This document shows, one piece after another, positions 20,868 through 31,820 of a DNA stretch of 64,000 bases. Both the position numbers and the translations under genes were made by a program. Origin of the DNA: Prosthecobacter sp. (GTDB lineage: Bacteria; Verrucomicrobiota; Verrucomicrobiia; Verrucomicrobiales; Verrucomicrobiaceae). The stretch spans positions 434,001 to 498,000 of the forward strand of contig NZ_JAXMIH010000008.1 of the NCBI RefSeq assembly GCF_034366625.1, read 5' to 3'. Numbering within the stretch: the stretch's first letter is position 1; the number at the start of each line of letters is the position of its first letter. The notes below the pieces were generated by a model that saw only the letters and a list, made by a program, of their open reading frames with translations, ran no database searches and was not told the DNA's origin.

Positions 20868-21743
20868 TCACGCCAGCGCCTCTTTGCAATACTGCACGCA
20901 CTTCGCCACTTCCTTCACGGCGTCGGAGCCTTCGGGGATCTTGTATTCGAGCTCGATCTCGGCTGGGAAGGTCCACTTCTCTTTCTTCATCAACTGCAGC
21001 ACTTCCTTGATCGGTGTCTGGCCTTGGCCCCAGGCCACGTTGCCGCCGTCGGCAGTGCGGTCCTTGAGGTGGAGGTTCGTGATGCGGCTGTGATACTTCT
21101 CCAGCACGGGAATCGGCGACTTGCCCTTCGTCCCGGCGACGTAGTGGCCGATGTCGAGGTTGAAACCGATGTATTGGCCGAGGTCCAGGATGGAGTCGAA
21201 CTTGTCCATCTCTGGCAGGTTGTTCGTGTGGTTGTGAAAGCCGACCCAGATCTTGTGCTTGTCCGCAAACGGCGCGACACGCGCGGCAAGGATGGCATTG
21301 CGCTCGGTGGTGACGCCGGTGCAGCCCAGCGCCTTGGCCACGAGGAAGCTGAACTCGATCTCCTCATTCGACTGACCGAAGCCCATCTTGTGGATGTGAA
21401 TGTTCACGCCCGCGTCGTTGTACATCTTCCTAAGTTCACGGCACTTTGCGAGCTGCTGCTCACGCTCCGCGTCCGTGGCCTTGCCTTTGATGCCGGCGAA
21501 GTCCTGGATCGGTCCGCCCATGAGTTCCGTCTCGCTGAGGCCGTCATCAAGCAACGCCTTCAGCGTCTCCTCCGCCGTCTTCGCCATGCTGCGGTAGCTG
21601 TAGGTGATGCAGCCGATGCGCACGCCGTTGAAAACGGAGTTCGGCTTCTCCGCAGCCGAAGCGAATCGAGGAAGGGTGAGGCCAGTGGCGGTGGCGAGAG
21701 CTGTGCCGAGGAAATGGCGGCGGGAGAGTGGGTTTGAGATCAT
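20868..21743 (-). CDS. Tat-exported sugar phosphate isomerase/epimerase
   Basis: A 291-residue TIM-barrel protein. The twin-arginine signal is SRRHFLGTALATATGLTLP, with cleavage expected near FASAAEK. Metal-site motifs: VGFHNHTNN (His), FNLDIGHYVAG (Asp, His), LHLKDR (His, Asp) and AEIELEY (Glu). It is the third isomerase of this superfamily in the window and the second carrying a Tat signal. Such exported isomerases accompany Gfo/Idh/MocA oxidoreductases in verrucomicrobial sugar catabolism; the substrate is unknown. It stands alone, divergent from pyrC. Confidence 0.86.
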   Translation of the reverse strand: MISNPLSRRHFLGTALATATGLTLPRFASAAEKPNSVFNGVRIGCITYSYRSMAKTAEETLKALLDDGLSETELMGGPIQDFAGIKGKATDAEREQQLAKCRELRKMYNDAGVNIHIHKMGFGQSNEEIEFSFLVAKALGCTGVTTERNAILAARVAPFADKHKIWVGFHNHTNNLPEMDKFDSILDLGQYIGFNLDIGHYVAGTKGKSPIPVLEKYHSRITNLHLKDRTADGGNVAWGQGQTPIKEVLQLMKKEKWTFPAEIELEYKIPEGSDAVKEVAKCVQYCKEALA

Positions 21744-21865
21744 GGGTGGGCTGGATTTGAGGTGTGCGGCTTCTTCTGCCTGAATGGCAGGGAAATCAAG
21801 GACGTGGAGGCGAGGGGTTCCTCTCCCCTCTTGCCGCTTTCATCTCCCCACGCTAACAGGAAAGC

Positions 21866-22960
21866 ATGACCCTCACGCTTCCCAAGTGGTTCGACCTTCA
21901 CACGCATTTCCGCCAAGGCCCGGCGATGGCTTCGTATGTCAAAGCGCATCTCGACATGGGCTGTGCAGGCGCTTTGGCGATGCCGAATACGCAGCCGCCA
22001 GTGTCGCGGGTCTCGGGTGCGGCTCAAAGCGATGGCTGGAGCATCGAGAGCTACTCGGCGGAGCTGCGTGCGGCGGGGGCGGAGGCCTTTGAGCAGCTCA
22101 TCGTCCCGCTTTACCTCACGCGGCAGACCACGGCGGCGATGATTCGCGAAGGCGCAGCATCGGGCCTGCTACGCGCCTGCAAATACTACCCGCCGCATGG
22201 CACCACTAACTCGGAGCATGGCATGCCGATGGATGACCTCATCGGTGGCGAGGTATTCCGCGCCATGGAGGAGTGCGGCATCGTTCTCTGCATTCATGGC
22301 GAGCAGCACGCACTGACCGGGCCGGACTACATCGACGCACAGCAGAATGCGGAGACGCGGTTCTACACGGAGCGGATGCCGCGACTGCTCGCAGCGTATC
22401 CGAAATTGCGCATCGTGTGCGAGCACATCACCACGCGCACGGCGGCGGAGTTTGTGGCGGCGGCACCGGAGCATTTCGGGGCCACGATCACCCCGCAGCA
22501 CCTGCTTTATACGCTAGGGCATCTGATTCAGGGGCTGAAGTATCACCTCTACTGCCTGCCCATCGTGAAGTTCCAAGATGATCGCGCCGCGCTGCGACAA
22601 GCGGTGACGACCGCAGGCCAAACCAAGTTCTTCGCCGGCACGGACAGCGCTCCGCACACGACGAAGGCGACGGCCTGTGGCTGCGCAGCCGGTTGCTTCA
22701 CCGGCGGCTGTGCTCCTCAGCTTTATGCGATGGCCTTTGAAGAAGCAGGCGTCGATCTAGGCACCAGCGAAGGCCAGGCCCTCTTCGAGCGCTTTCTCTG
22801 CCTCAACGGCCCCGTTTTCTATGGCTTCCCGGCATCATCACAGTGTTTCCAGATGGAAAAGACGCCTTCACAAACGCCGATCCTTGAAACACCCGCAGGC
22901 CCCGTAACACCACTACCGCTGGGCATGAGCATCGAGCTGACATGGCGTATAGTCGCGTGA
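21866..22960 (+). CDS. pyrC: Dihydroorotase (class II)
   Basis: A 364-residue amidohydrolase. DLHTHFR supplies the first metal His pair (His12, His14), Lys106 in CKYYPPHGTTNS is the residue carbamylated to bridge the zincs, and GTDSAPH provides the catalytic Asp. The enzyme cyclises N-carbamoyl-aspartate to dihydroorotate in de novo pyrimidine synthesis. A ribosome site AGGA sits just before the ATG. It is followed 19 bp later by trmO. Together with carB 2.7 kb upstream it shows loosely grouped, not operonic, pyrimidine genes. Confidence 0.93.
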   Translation: MTLTLPKWFDLHTHFRQGPAMASYVKAHLDMGCAGALAMPNTQPPVSRVSGAAQSDGWSIESYSAELRAAGAEAFEQLIVPLYLTRQTTAAMIREGAASGLLRACKYYPPHGTTNSEHGMPMDDLIGGEVFRAMEECGIVLCIHGEQHALTGPDYIDAQQNAETRFYTERMPRLLAAYPKLRIVCEHITTRTAAEFVAAAPEHFGATITPQHLLYTLGHLIQGLKYHLYCLPIVKFQDDRAALRQAVTTAGQTKFFAGTDSAPHTTKATACGCAAGCFTGGCAPQLYAMAFEEAGVDLGTSEGQALFERFLCLNGPVFYGFPASSQCFQMEKTPSQTPILETPAGPVTPLPLGMSIELTWRIVA

Positions 22961-22979
22961 GAAGAACCCATTCACGCCC

Positions 22980-23654
22980 ATGCCATCACTGAACGTCATC
23001 GCCACGTTGCGCACCTGCTACACCGACAAGTTCGGCGTACCGCGGCAGTCCGGGCTGGTGCCGAGTGCGTGGGGTGTGATCGAGTTTGAGCCGGCGTATC
23101 GGCGCATCGAAGCAGTGCGTGGCATTGAAGAGTTCAGCCACCTCTGGCTCATCACGCAGTTTCATCTGGTGAACGACGAGCCGACCTCACTCACCGTGCG
23201 CCCACCGAAACTCGGTGGGAACGAGAAACGCGGCGTGTTTGCCACACGTTCGCCGTTCCGACCAAACCGACTGACCTTGAGTGTGGTGAAGCTGGATCGC
23301 GTGGAACTGGAAGGCGACCTGGCACCGCGATTGTTAGTGTCCGGCGTCGATCTGGTCGATGGGACACCCATTTTCGACATCAAACCGTATGTGCGTTATG
23401 CGGATTCGATTCCCGAGGCCCACAGCGGCTTCGCGGACACTCCACCGCCACAGGTTCCGGTGATCTGGGAGTGTGTAAGCCTCGCACCTGACGACGTACG
23501 GGTGATCATCGTCCAATCCCTCGCTCAGCAGCCGCAACCGGCTTACCATGACGATTCAGATCGTGAATATGCGACGGAGATCGCGGGCTGGCGGGTGAAG
23601 TGGGCTGCGACCACCGATGGCGCGAGAGTGAAGAGTTGCGAACGGGTGGCATGA
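22980..23654 (+). CDS. trmO: tRNA N6-threonylcarbamoyladenosine methyltransferase (TsaA/TrmO-like)
   Basis: A 224-residue protein with the UPF0066/TsaA core: the N-terminal IATLRTCYTDKFGVPRQ, GIEEFSHLWLI, and the signature KRGVFATRSPFRPN, then GVDLVDGTPIFDIKPY. TrmO uses SAM in a small beta-barrel fold to methylate t6A37 of tRNA-Thr. The C-terminal ~70 residues are the variable extension found in many members. It is probably co-transcribed with pyrC. The biochemical role is transferred from E. coli TrmO. Confidence 0.88.
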   Translation: MPSLNVIATLRTCYTDKFGVPRQSGLVPSAWGVIEFEPAYRRIEAVRGIEEFSHLWLITQFHLVNDEPTSLTVRPPKLGGNEKRGVFATRSPFRPNRLTLSVVKLDRVELEGDLAPRLLVSGVDLVDGTPIFDIKPYVRYADSIPEAHSGFADTPPPQVPVIWECVSLAPDDVRVIIVQSLAQQPQPAYHDDSDREYATEIAGWRVKWAATTDGARVKSCERVA

Positions 23655-23722
23655 GGACAGGCCAAAAAGCGTGTCACAATCGAACGAAGTGATGGGCGTC
23701 GGCTGTATTGGCTGTTGGGCAT

Positions 23723-26149
<2,427 letters not shown>

Positions 26150-26173
26150 CGATTGGTTAACCCAGAATCATCC

Positions 26174-27451
26174 ATGAACATTCACCGCCGCCACTTCATT
26201 CGATCCACGGGCATCTCACTCGCGTTGCCATGGCTCGACATCTTCGCTGATGACACGAAGCGCAACGCTGCTGCGACGCATCCGCCGTGTCGTATGATCT
26301 GCATCTGCGCACCACTCGGGCTGCATCCCGATAACTTCTTCCCCACACAATCTGGCAAGGACTATGTGCTTTCGCCTTATCTCGACATTCTGAGGGACTT
26401 CCGCGATGAGTTCACGGTCATCTCCGGGCTGGCTCATGCGGGCATGGGTTCGAGCTTCGCGCATCAGGCATCTGCTAGCTTCCTCACGGGTGCGCCGGGC
26501 GCAGGCAGGCCGGGATTTCGCAACGCGATCTCCCTCGATCAATTCGCCGCCGATCACATCGGCACGCAGACACGGTTTCCGAGCCTCGCTTTGTCAGGTG
26601 AAGGCTCTGGTGGCCTGTCCTGGACTCGAACGGGCGCCTTGATTCCTGCCGATAATTCGCCTTCCAAAGTTTTCGCTCGCCTGTTCCTCGAAGGTCGCGC
26701 TGATGATGTGCAGGACCAACTGCGCCGTCTCGAAGACGGCCGCAGCATTCTCGATGATGTCCGCGATCAGGCGAAGTCCCTGCGCACCAATCTCGGCAGC
26801 GAAGACCGCGGCAAGCTCGACGAATACCTCACCAGCGTCCGCGAACTCGAGCAGCGCATGGTCAACGATGAGAGCTGGGCGAAGAAACCGAAGCCCAAGG
26901 TCAACGTCGAACCGCCCAAGGACATCCCCAATGCCGCCGACCTCATCGGCCGCACCAAACTGCTCTTTGATCTCACTCATCTCGCGCTCCAGACCGATTC
27001 CACGCGGCTCATCACCATCATGCTCGCCGGTTCCACCTTCGCGCCGCCCATCGAAGGCGTGTCGCTCGGCCACCACGATCTCTCGCATCACGGCAAAGAC
27101 CCTGGAAAGCTCGCGCAGCTCAGGATCGTCGAGAAGGAAACCATGAAGACCGTGCGCGACCTGCTCACGAAGCTCAAGCAATCGCAGGAAGCTGACTCCA
27201 ACCTGCTCGACCGCACCACCGTCTTCCTCGGCAGCAATCTCGGTGACGGCAGCAGCCACTCCACCAAGAACCTTCCCGTCCTGCTCGCCGGCGGCGGCTT
27301 CCAGCACGGCCAGCATCTGCCCTTTGATGCCAACAATCCGCCGCCCTTGTGCAACGTCTACGTCAACATGCTCCAACGTCTGAGCATCGAAACCGACAAG
27401 TTCGGCACGAGCACAGGAACGCTGACCGGATTGGAGATGAAGAGGGTGTAA
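26174..27451 (+). CDS. DUF1552-family exported protein (pair 1)
   Basis: A 425-residue protein with a Tat-like signal (HRRHFIRSTGISLALPWLD) and the DUF1552 pattern: APLGLHPDNFFP, VISGLAH, HQASASFLTGA, DEYLTSVRELEQRM, LALQTDSTRLITIML and LPVLLAGGG. DUF1552 proteins resemble the sulfatase/alkaline phosphatase-like DUF1501 group and are nearly always encoded next to a DUF1592 haem protein, as here (24 bp after its stop). Start at 26174 puts the Tat motif at residue 4. The pair probably acts together in the periplasm; the reaction is unknown. Confidence 0.9.
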   Translation: MNIHRRHFIRSTGISLALPWLDIFADDTKRNAAATHPPCRMICICAPLGLHPDNFFPTQSGKDYVLSPYLDILRDFRDEFTVISGLAHAGMGSSFAHQASASFLTGAPGAGRPGFRNAISLDQFAADHIGTQTRFPSLALSGEGSGGLSWTRTGALIPADNSPSKVFARLFLEGRADDVQDQLRRLEDGRSILDDVRDQAKSLRTNLGSEDRGKLDEYLTSVRELEQRMVNDESWAKKPKPKVNVEPPKDIPNAADLIGRTKLLFDLTHLALQTDSTRLITIMLAGSTFAPPIEGVSLGHHDLSHHGKDPGKLAQLRIVEKETMKTVRDLLTKLKQSQEADSNLLDRTTVFLGSNLGDGSSHSTKNLPVLLAGGGFQHGQHLPFDANNPPPLCNVYVNMLQRLSIETDKFGTSTGTLTGLEMKRV

Positions 27452-27472
27452 CGCTTTCCATCCAATCTGATC

Positions 27473-29440
27473 ATGAAACGCATCGCCATTCTGCTGTTCG
27501 CCTGTGCCGCCAGCGCGAGGGCGCAGGACTTTTCAAAGTCATTGCAACCCGCGCTCAAGACCTACTGCCTCGATTGCCACAACGAGAAGAAAATGGAGGG
27601 AGAGTTAAATCTGGCGCGGTTTGGGACCGAAGCGTCCGTGCTCGCGGAGCGCAAGGTGTGGAGGCGTGTCTGGGAAATGCTGCACAATCGCGAGATGCCG
27701 CCGCCGGACGAAGAGCAGCCCGGCGAAGACCAGCGGCTGGCGTTGACAGACTGGATCGAGCAGATGCTGGCGCGACCGATGGAAGGTGGCGCGCCTGACC
27801 CCGGGCATGTGCCGCCGCGCCGGCTCACGGCGAGGCAATACAATGCCACGGTGGCGGATTTGTTTGGCGTTCAGCGGCGGGTGACGTTTTACGATCCACA
27901 GCGCAAGGGCGGCGGGATGCCGGAGATGGTGCGCTTTGTCCTGCACCGGCAGTTTCAGGAGCCGCTCGTCCATTTGCCGCCCGATCCAGCGACCCATGGC
28001 TTCGATTCGATGGCGGAGTCGCTGAACCTGCCGCCCTTCCTGATGGAGAAGTATCTCGACGCGGCGGAAAAGCTCACCGCGCGCGAGGACATCCAGCAGG
28101 CGTTTTACCGTCGCACGGGCCGCCAGCAACAGCGTGGAGGCGATCCGATGGAAATGGATCGGTGGATAATCGCGGAAGCCTTGAAACATGCTTTTCGTCG
28201 TCCGTCGGATGAAAAGGAACTGGCGCGCTACACGGGCTTTTACGATCTGGCGATCAAGAACGGCGAAGATCGCACGAAAGCGATGGCGGTGGCGATGCGC
28301 GCCATCCTGGTGGCCCCACAATTCCTGTTCCGTCTCGAAACAGGTGTCGTGAGTGAGGAAAAGAACGGCGTGAGGCCGCTGACGGATCACGAACTGGCCG
28401 CGCGGCTCTCCTATTTCCTTTGGGACACGATTCCTGACCGCGATCTGGCTTACGCAGCGGATGAAGGAAAGCTAAGCGATCCCGAGGCGCTCGCCGCACA
28501 GGCGCGCAGAATGCTGCGTGACTCGCGCGCGGAGGAGTTCATTCGTGATTTCAGCATGCAATGGCTGCGCATTCAAAACATCAGCAGCCACGCGCCGGAT
28601 CCGTCCGTGCTCGGCGCGTTCAATAACCGCCTGAAGAATTTCAATGAAGCGCTCGCGTCCGAAATCCTGCTGCTGTTCGCGACCGTGATGGCGGAGGATC
28701 GCAGCGTGCTCGATCTCGTCGATCCTGACTTCACCTGGCTGAACCTCACGTTGTGCAACGTGTATGGCATCGAGAACCGTCCTTACACAGGCGTCGGGAA
28801 ACCGGGCAGCGCGGAATGGCTGCGCTATCCCATCACGGACCGTCGTCGCGGCGGGATCATCACCGCCGGGGCCACTTTGATGGTGAACTCGAATCCCACG
28901 CACACGAATCCGGTCAAACGCGGCAAGTGGCTGCTGGAGGCAGTGCTGGGTCAGGAGCCGCCGCCGCCCTTGCCGAACGTTCCGAATCTCGATGCCACCC
29001 CTGTGGTGCAAGGCGGCCTGCCCATCCGTGAAAAACTTGCGCAGCATCGCACCGACGCGGCATGCGCCTCATGCCATACGCGGCTCGATCCTCCCGGGCT
29101 TGCGCTGGAAAATTACGACGCGATCGGCGTGTGGCGCGACACCGAAGGCAAAGCGGCAATCGATCCCTCCGGCACATTGAAGGACGGAACGAAGTTCAAC
29201 GGTCCCATCGGTCTCAAGGACATGCTGCGCGGCCCCAAACGGAACGAATTCGTCCGCTGTCTGACCGAGCACCTCTTCACCTACGCGCTCGGCCGGCCAG
29301 TGCAGCACTACGACATCGCCACCATCCAGGGCATCGTGAAGAAAGCCGAGGCGGATGGTTATCGCTTCTCGACGCTCATCACGGAGATCGTGAAGAGTTA
29401 TCCCTTCCGCCATCTGAAAACCAACCCGGACACCTTGTGA
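27473..29440 (+). CDS. DUF1592-family haem protein, short form
   Basis: A 655-residue exported protein (signal MKRIAILLFACAASARAQ). The first haem motif is CLDCH, the second CASCH in the C-terminal region RLDPPGLALENYDAIG. DUF1587 (RRLTARQYNATVADLFG), DUF1592 (ARLSYFLWDTIPDRDL) and DUF1588/1585 regions are present, but the ~220-residue beta-rich insert of the first copy is missing. It starts 21 bp after the first DUF1552 gene and ends one base before the second, so the four genes form one operon. The two DUF1592 proteins have diverged well beyond a recent duplication. Confidence 0.88.
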   Translation: MKRIAILLFACAASARAQDFSKSLQPALKTYCLDCHNEKKMEGELNLARFGTEASVLAERKVWRRVWEMLHNREMPPPDEEQPGEDQRLALTDWIEQMLARPMEGGAPDPGHVPPRRLTARQYNATVADLFGVQRRVTFYDPQRKGGGMPEMVRFVLHRQFQEPLVHLPPDPATHGFDSMAESLNLPPFLMEKYLDAAEKLTAREDIQQAFYRRTGRQQQRGGDPMEMDRWIIAEALKHAFRRPSDEKELARYTGFYDLAIKNGEDRTKAMAVAMRAILVAPQFLFRLETGVVSEEKNGVRPLTDHELAARLSYFLWDTIPDRDLAYAADEGKLSDPEALAAQARRMLRDSRAEEFIRDFSMQWLRIQNISSHAPDPSVLGAFNNRLKNFNEALASEILLLFATVMAEDRSVLDLVDPDFTWLNLTLCNVYGIENRPYTGVGKPGSAEWLRYPITDRRRGGIITAGATLMVNSNPTHTNPVKRGKWLLEAVLGQEPPPPLPNVPNLDATPVVQGGLPIREKLAQHRTDAACASCHTRLDPPGLALENYDAIGVWRDTEGKAAIDPSGTLKDGTKFNGPIGLKDMLRGPKRNEFVRCLTEHLFTYALGRPVQHYDIATIQGIVKKAEADGYRFSTLITEIVKSYPFRHLKTNPDTL

Positions 29441-29441
29441 C

Positions 29442-30716
29442 ATGAACATTCTTCGCAAACGCACTCTCTCCCGCCGCACGTTGCTGCGCGGCGCTGGTTC
29501 CATGCTCGCGCTGCCATGGCTTGAGATCATGGCTGCCCCGGCGAAGGAGGCACCCCTGCGCTCCGTCTTCATGTTTGTGCCGGGCGGTGTGAATCACGAT
29601 GAATGGCTGCCAAAGACCGAAGGCGCGGATTATCAGCCGGGCAAGACGCTCGCCGCGCTCGCACCCGTGCGGCAGCATGTGCTGGTCTTGAGCGGCCTGA
29701 ATGCGCGGCATGGCGAGGTCGGCGCCAACGGCCATCCTCTCGGCACCGCCCCATGGCTCAGCAGTGCGCCTCTGAATGACAAGGATCGCGGCGGCTACTG
29801 CACCGACATTTCGGTGGACCAGCTTATCGCCAATCAAGTCGGCAAGGACACGCGACTGCCATCGCTGGAACTCGGCTGCGATTCTGACAGCCGCAGCATG
29901 CACGAGACCAACATCTCCTGGCGCGGCCCAGCATCGCCGATGGGCAAGGAATTCAACCCGCAGGACATCTACAACCGCCTCTTCGCCGACCCCAAGGCCG
30001 ATGTGTATCGCACTAGCATTCTCGATGCCGTGCGCGAGGACGCGAAACGGCTCAGCAGCCAGTTGGGCGGCATCGACAAGGAGAAGATCGACGAATACTT
30101 CGAAGCCGTTCGCTCCATCGAACGCCGGATCGAGTTTGCCTCCCGTCATCAATTGGAGAACCCTCCCGAGATCAAACTGCCATCAGGCGTGCCGCCCGAC
30201 TACCTGGAGCATACCCACCTGCTAACCGACCTGCTGGTGCTCGCGCTGCGCACCGACACGACCCGTGTTTCCACCTTCATGCTGAACAATGAACCGGGGC
30301 GCGCCAGTTGGAATGAGATCGGCATCCGTGAACATCATCATGGCCTCGCCCATCTCGATCCACGCACCGCCGAAGGCCGCGACAAGCTCGACAAGCTGCA
30401 ACGCATCGATCAAGCCTACGTCGAAATCTTCGTTCGCATGCTCCAGCAGCTCGCCGCTTTGCCCGAGGGCGAAGGCACCGTGCTCGACCACTGCCAGGTC
30501 GTTTACGGCAGCGGCCTGACCTGGGGTCGGCTGCACAATCGGGACGACCTGCCCCTGCTGCTCGCCGGCGGCGGCAACGGCATGATCCGCGGCGGCCGCC
30601 ATGTACGCTACCGCGGCGAAGCCTTCGCTGATCTCCATCTGGCGATGCTGCGCAATGCAGGAGCGCAAATCGAGCGCACCGCAGACAGCAAGGCACCGCT
30701 AAGGGGGTTGGCGTGA
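29442..30716 (+). CDS. DUF1552-family exported protein (pair 2)
   Basis: A 424-residue protein with a Tat-like signal (LSRRTLLRGAGSMLALPWLE). DUF1552 landmarks are present: FMFVPGGVNHDEWLP, VLVLSGLNARHG, VDQLIANQVG, DEYFEAVRSIERRI, ALRTDTTRVSTFML and LPLLLAGGG. The coding start lies one base past the DUF1592 stop, so the two are translationally coupled. It is the last gene of the four-gene run 23723-30716; after it comes a decayed transposase fragment. Confidence 0.9.
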   Translation: MNILRKRTLSRRTLLRGAGSMLALPWLEIMAAPAKEAPLRSVFMFVPGGVNHDEWLPKTEGADYQPGKTLAALAPVRQHVLVLSGLNARHGEVGANGHPLGTAPWLSSAPLNDKDRGGYCTDISVDQLIANQVGKDTRLPSLELGCDSDSRSMHETNISWRGPASPMGKEFNPQDIYNRLFADPKADVYRTSILDAVREDAKRLSSQLGGIDKEKIDEYFEAVRSIERRIEFASRHQLENPPEIKLPSGVPPDYLEHTHLLTDLLVLALRTDTTRVSTFMLNNEPGRASWNEIGIREHHHGLAHLDPRTAEGRDKLDKLQRIDQAYVEIFVRMLQQLAALPEGEGTVLDHCQVVYGSGLTWGRLHNRDDLPLLLAGGGNGMIRGGRHVRYRGEAFADLHLAMLRNAGAQIERTADSKAPLRGLA

Positions 30717-30902
30717 GCTGTCCTCGACACAACAGGAAATCGTACCTTCTCCAGCACTCAAGCCTATCGGAGCAGTTCGCCCATCGCATCGTCGCAAGGG
30801 AGGCAGCAGGGACATCTTCAGCAAGCACTGGCCGAGACCGTAGAGTGTCTGATGGAGTTCATCCGCCTCGTGGTGCGCGAGGTAAACGTGATTGGGCATC
30901 AT
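30717..30902 (-). pseudogene. Remnant of a RAYT/Y1-type transposase gene
   Basis: Read on the minus strand, a frame opening at 30902 begins MMPNHVYLAHHEADELHQTL, which aligns with the HUH region of the intact RAYT (MPNHVHVLF then ESLPDTLQGW). N-terminal and C-terminal parts are missing, and the 5' end is fused to the last codons of the nucleotidyltransferase gene. It is too short for an active enzyme. The match is short, so this is a tentative remnant. Confidence 0.5.
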
Positions 30903-31441
30903 GCGTCACTACCGCTGCGCTTCATTGCCTGATCGAAAGCGGAGGACAAAGGTTTTGCATTCATGGCCGCGTATTCTCGGGCGAACTCCTCTAGCAGCTC
31001 CATGTCCACGAGATCCTTGCGGCGATTCGATGCCTTCTTGCTGGCGATGATGTCGCGCAGGTTGGCGATGGGAAAGATGTCTTCCATCACGCGACGGGAT
31101 TTCGCGGCACTGAAAGATTCGATGCCGTCGGGTGCATGAATGATGTCCACGTCGAAAGGGCCGTCTTTGATTTGCACGAAGTCTTTGCCGGTTAGCAGTG
31201 CCTTCTCAGTCTCCTCGTCGAGATGAAAGCCGAGTTCGCGCAGGGCGGCGATGCAGCGACGAGCGTTGTCGGCGTCCTTCGGCGCAAAGAGGTCCAGATC
31301 GAGGGTGGTGCCTGGATAGCCAAGCAGGATGGCACCCGCCTTGCCCAGGAAGAGGTAGTCGGCACCGTGCTGTGCGAGGGCCTCTGCCAACTCTCGAGCC
31401 TGGGCGAGTTCAAACTTGGGCTGTCGATTGGGCTCGTCCAT
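30899..31441 (-). CDS. Nucleotidyltransferase-fold protein (DUF6036-like)
   Basis: A 180-residue protein with the minimal nucleotidyltransferase core: FLGKAGAILLGYPGTTLDLDLF supplies the turn and the Asp-x-Asp metal pair, DVDIIHAP may supply the third acidic residue, and KKASNRRKDLVDMELLEEF is the conserved C-terminal helix of DUF6036/AbiEii-like NTases. Such proteins act as toxins or antitoxins in several two-gene systems. The start at 31441 overlaps the upstream small gene by 32 bp. No signal peptide. A toxin-antitoxin role is an inference from gene layout. Confidence 0.75.
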   Translation of the reverse strand: MDEPNRQPKFELAQARELAEALAQHGADYLFLGKAGAILLGYPGTTLDLDLFAPKDADNARRCIAALRELGFHLDEETEKALLTGKDFVQIKDGPFDVDIIHAPDGIESFSAAKSRRVMEDIFPIANLRDIIASKKASNRRKDLVDMELLEEFAREYAAMNAKPLSSAFDQAMKRSGSDA

Positions 31442-31634
31442 AGCCGAGATAGGAGGGCTGATGCTGCTCACACCAAGCCCGATACTCGCCCATGGTGGCG
31501 AAGGAGCGGTTGACGTGCTCGCGGTTGCTGACCCGCACGAAGCCATATTTCAGCCGGGCGCTGAGCGGGCGCTTCATCTGGCGGCGGCATTGCTCGCGCC
31601 AGAGTGAAAGGGTTTGTTCGTCGGTTTGTGGCAT
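31410..31634 (-). CDS. Small basic protein upstream of the nucleotidyltransferase
   Basis: A 74-residue, Arg- and Gln-rich protein (SLWREQCRRQMKRPLSARLKY near the N-terminus; SNREHVNRSFATMGEYRAW centrally). The 3' end overlaps the nucleotidyltransferase start by 32 bp, indicating translational coupling. I do not recognise a named family, though its size, charge and coupling suit a DNA- or RNA-binding partner. ATG 31634 is chosen because further upstream in-frame sequence is unstructured and enters intergenic repeat remnants. Confidence 0.6.
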   Translation of the reverse strand: MPQTDEQTLSLWREQCRRQMKRPLSARLKYGFVRVSNREHVNRSFATMGEYRAWCEQHQPSYLGYGRAQSTAQV

Positions 31635-31702
31635 GCTGAAAATTACCGAAGAAGGGCAACCAAGCAAGGGCGGTTGCAGAAGCGGCCAGACCATCGAATC
31701 GC

Positions 31703-31736
31703 CCGCCATTTGAATGAACCGAACAAGAGTGACCGC
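31703..31736. repeat. Decayed REP element
   Basis: CCGCCATTTGAATGAA (31703-31718) is the exact reverse complement of 20795-20810 in the RAYT-linked REP pair, and the following GAACAAGAGTGACCGC is a mutated form of the GCGGGCA-AGAG-TGCCCGC hairpin. The stem no longer pairs well. It lies between the small-protein gene and an oxidoreductase gene. Confidence 0.65.
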
Positions 31737-31820
31737 GATCTTGTCGGAAAAGTCGTTGCCCCGCGCGGCAAGCCCATGATTCCTGTCAGCGTAATGCTTG
31801 CTGAACAAAACCATCCGACC

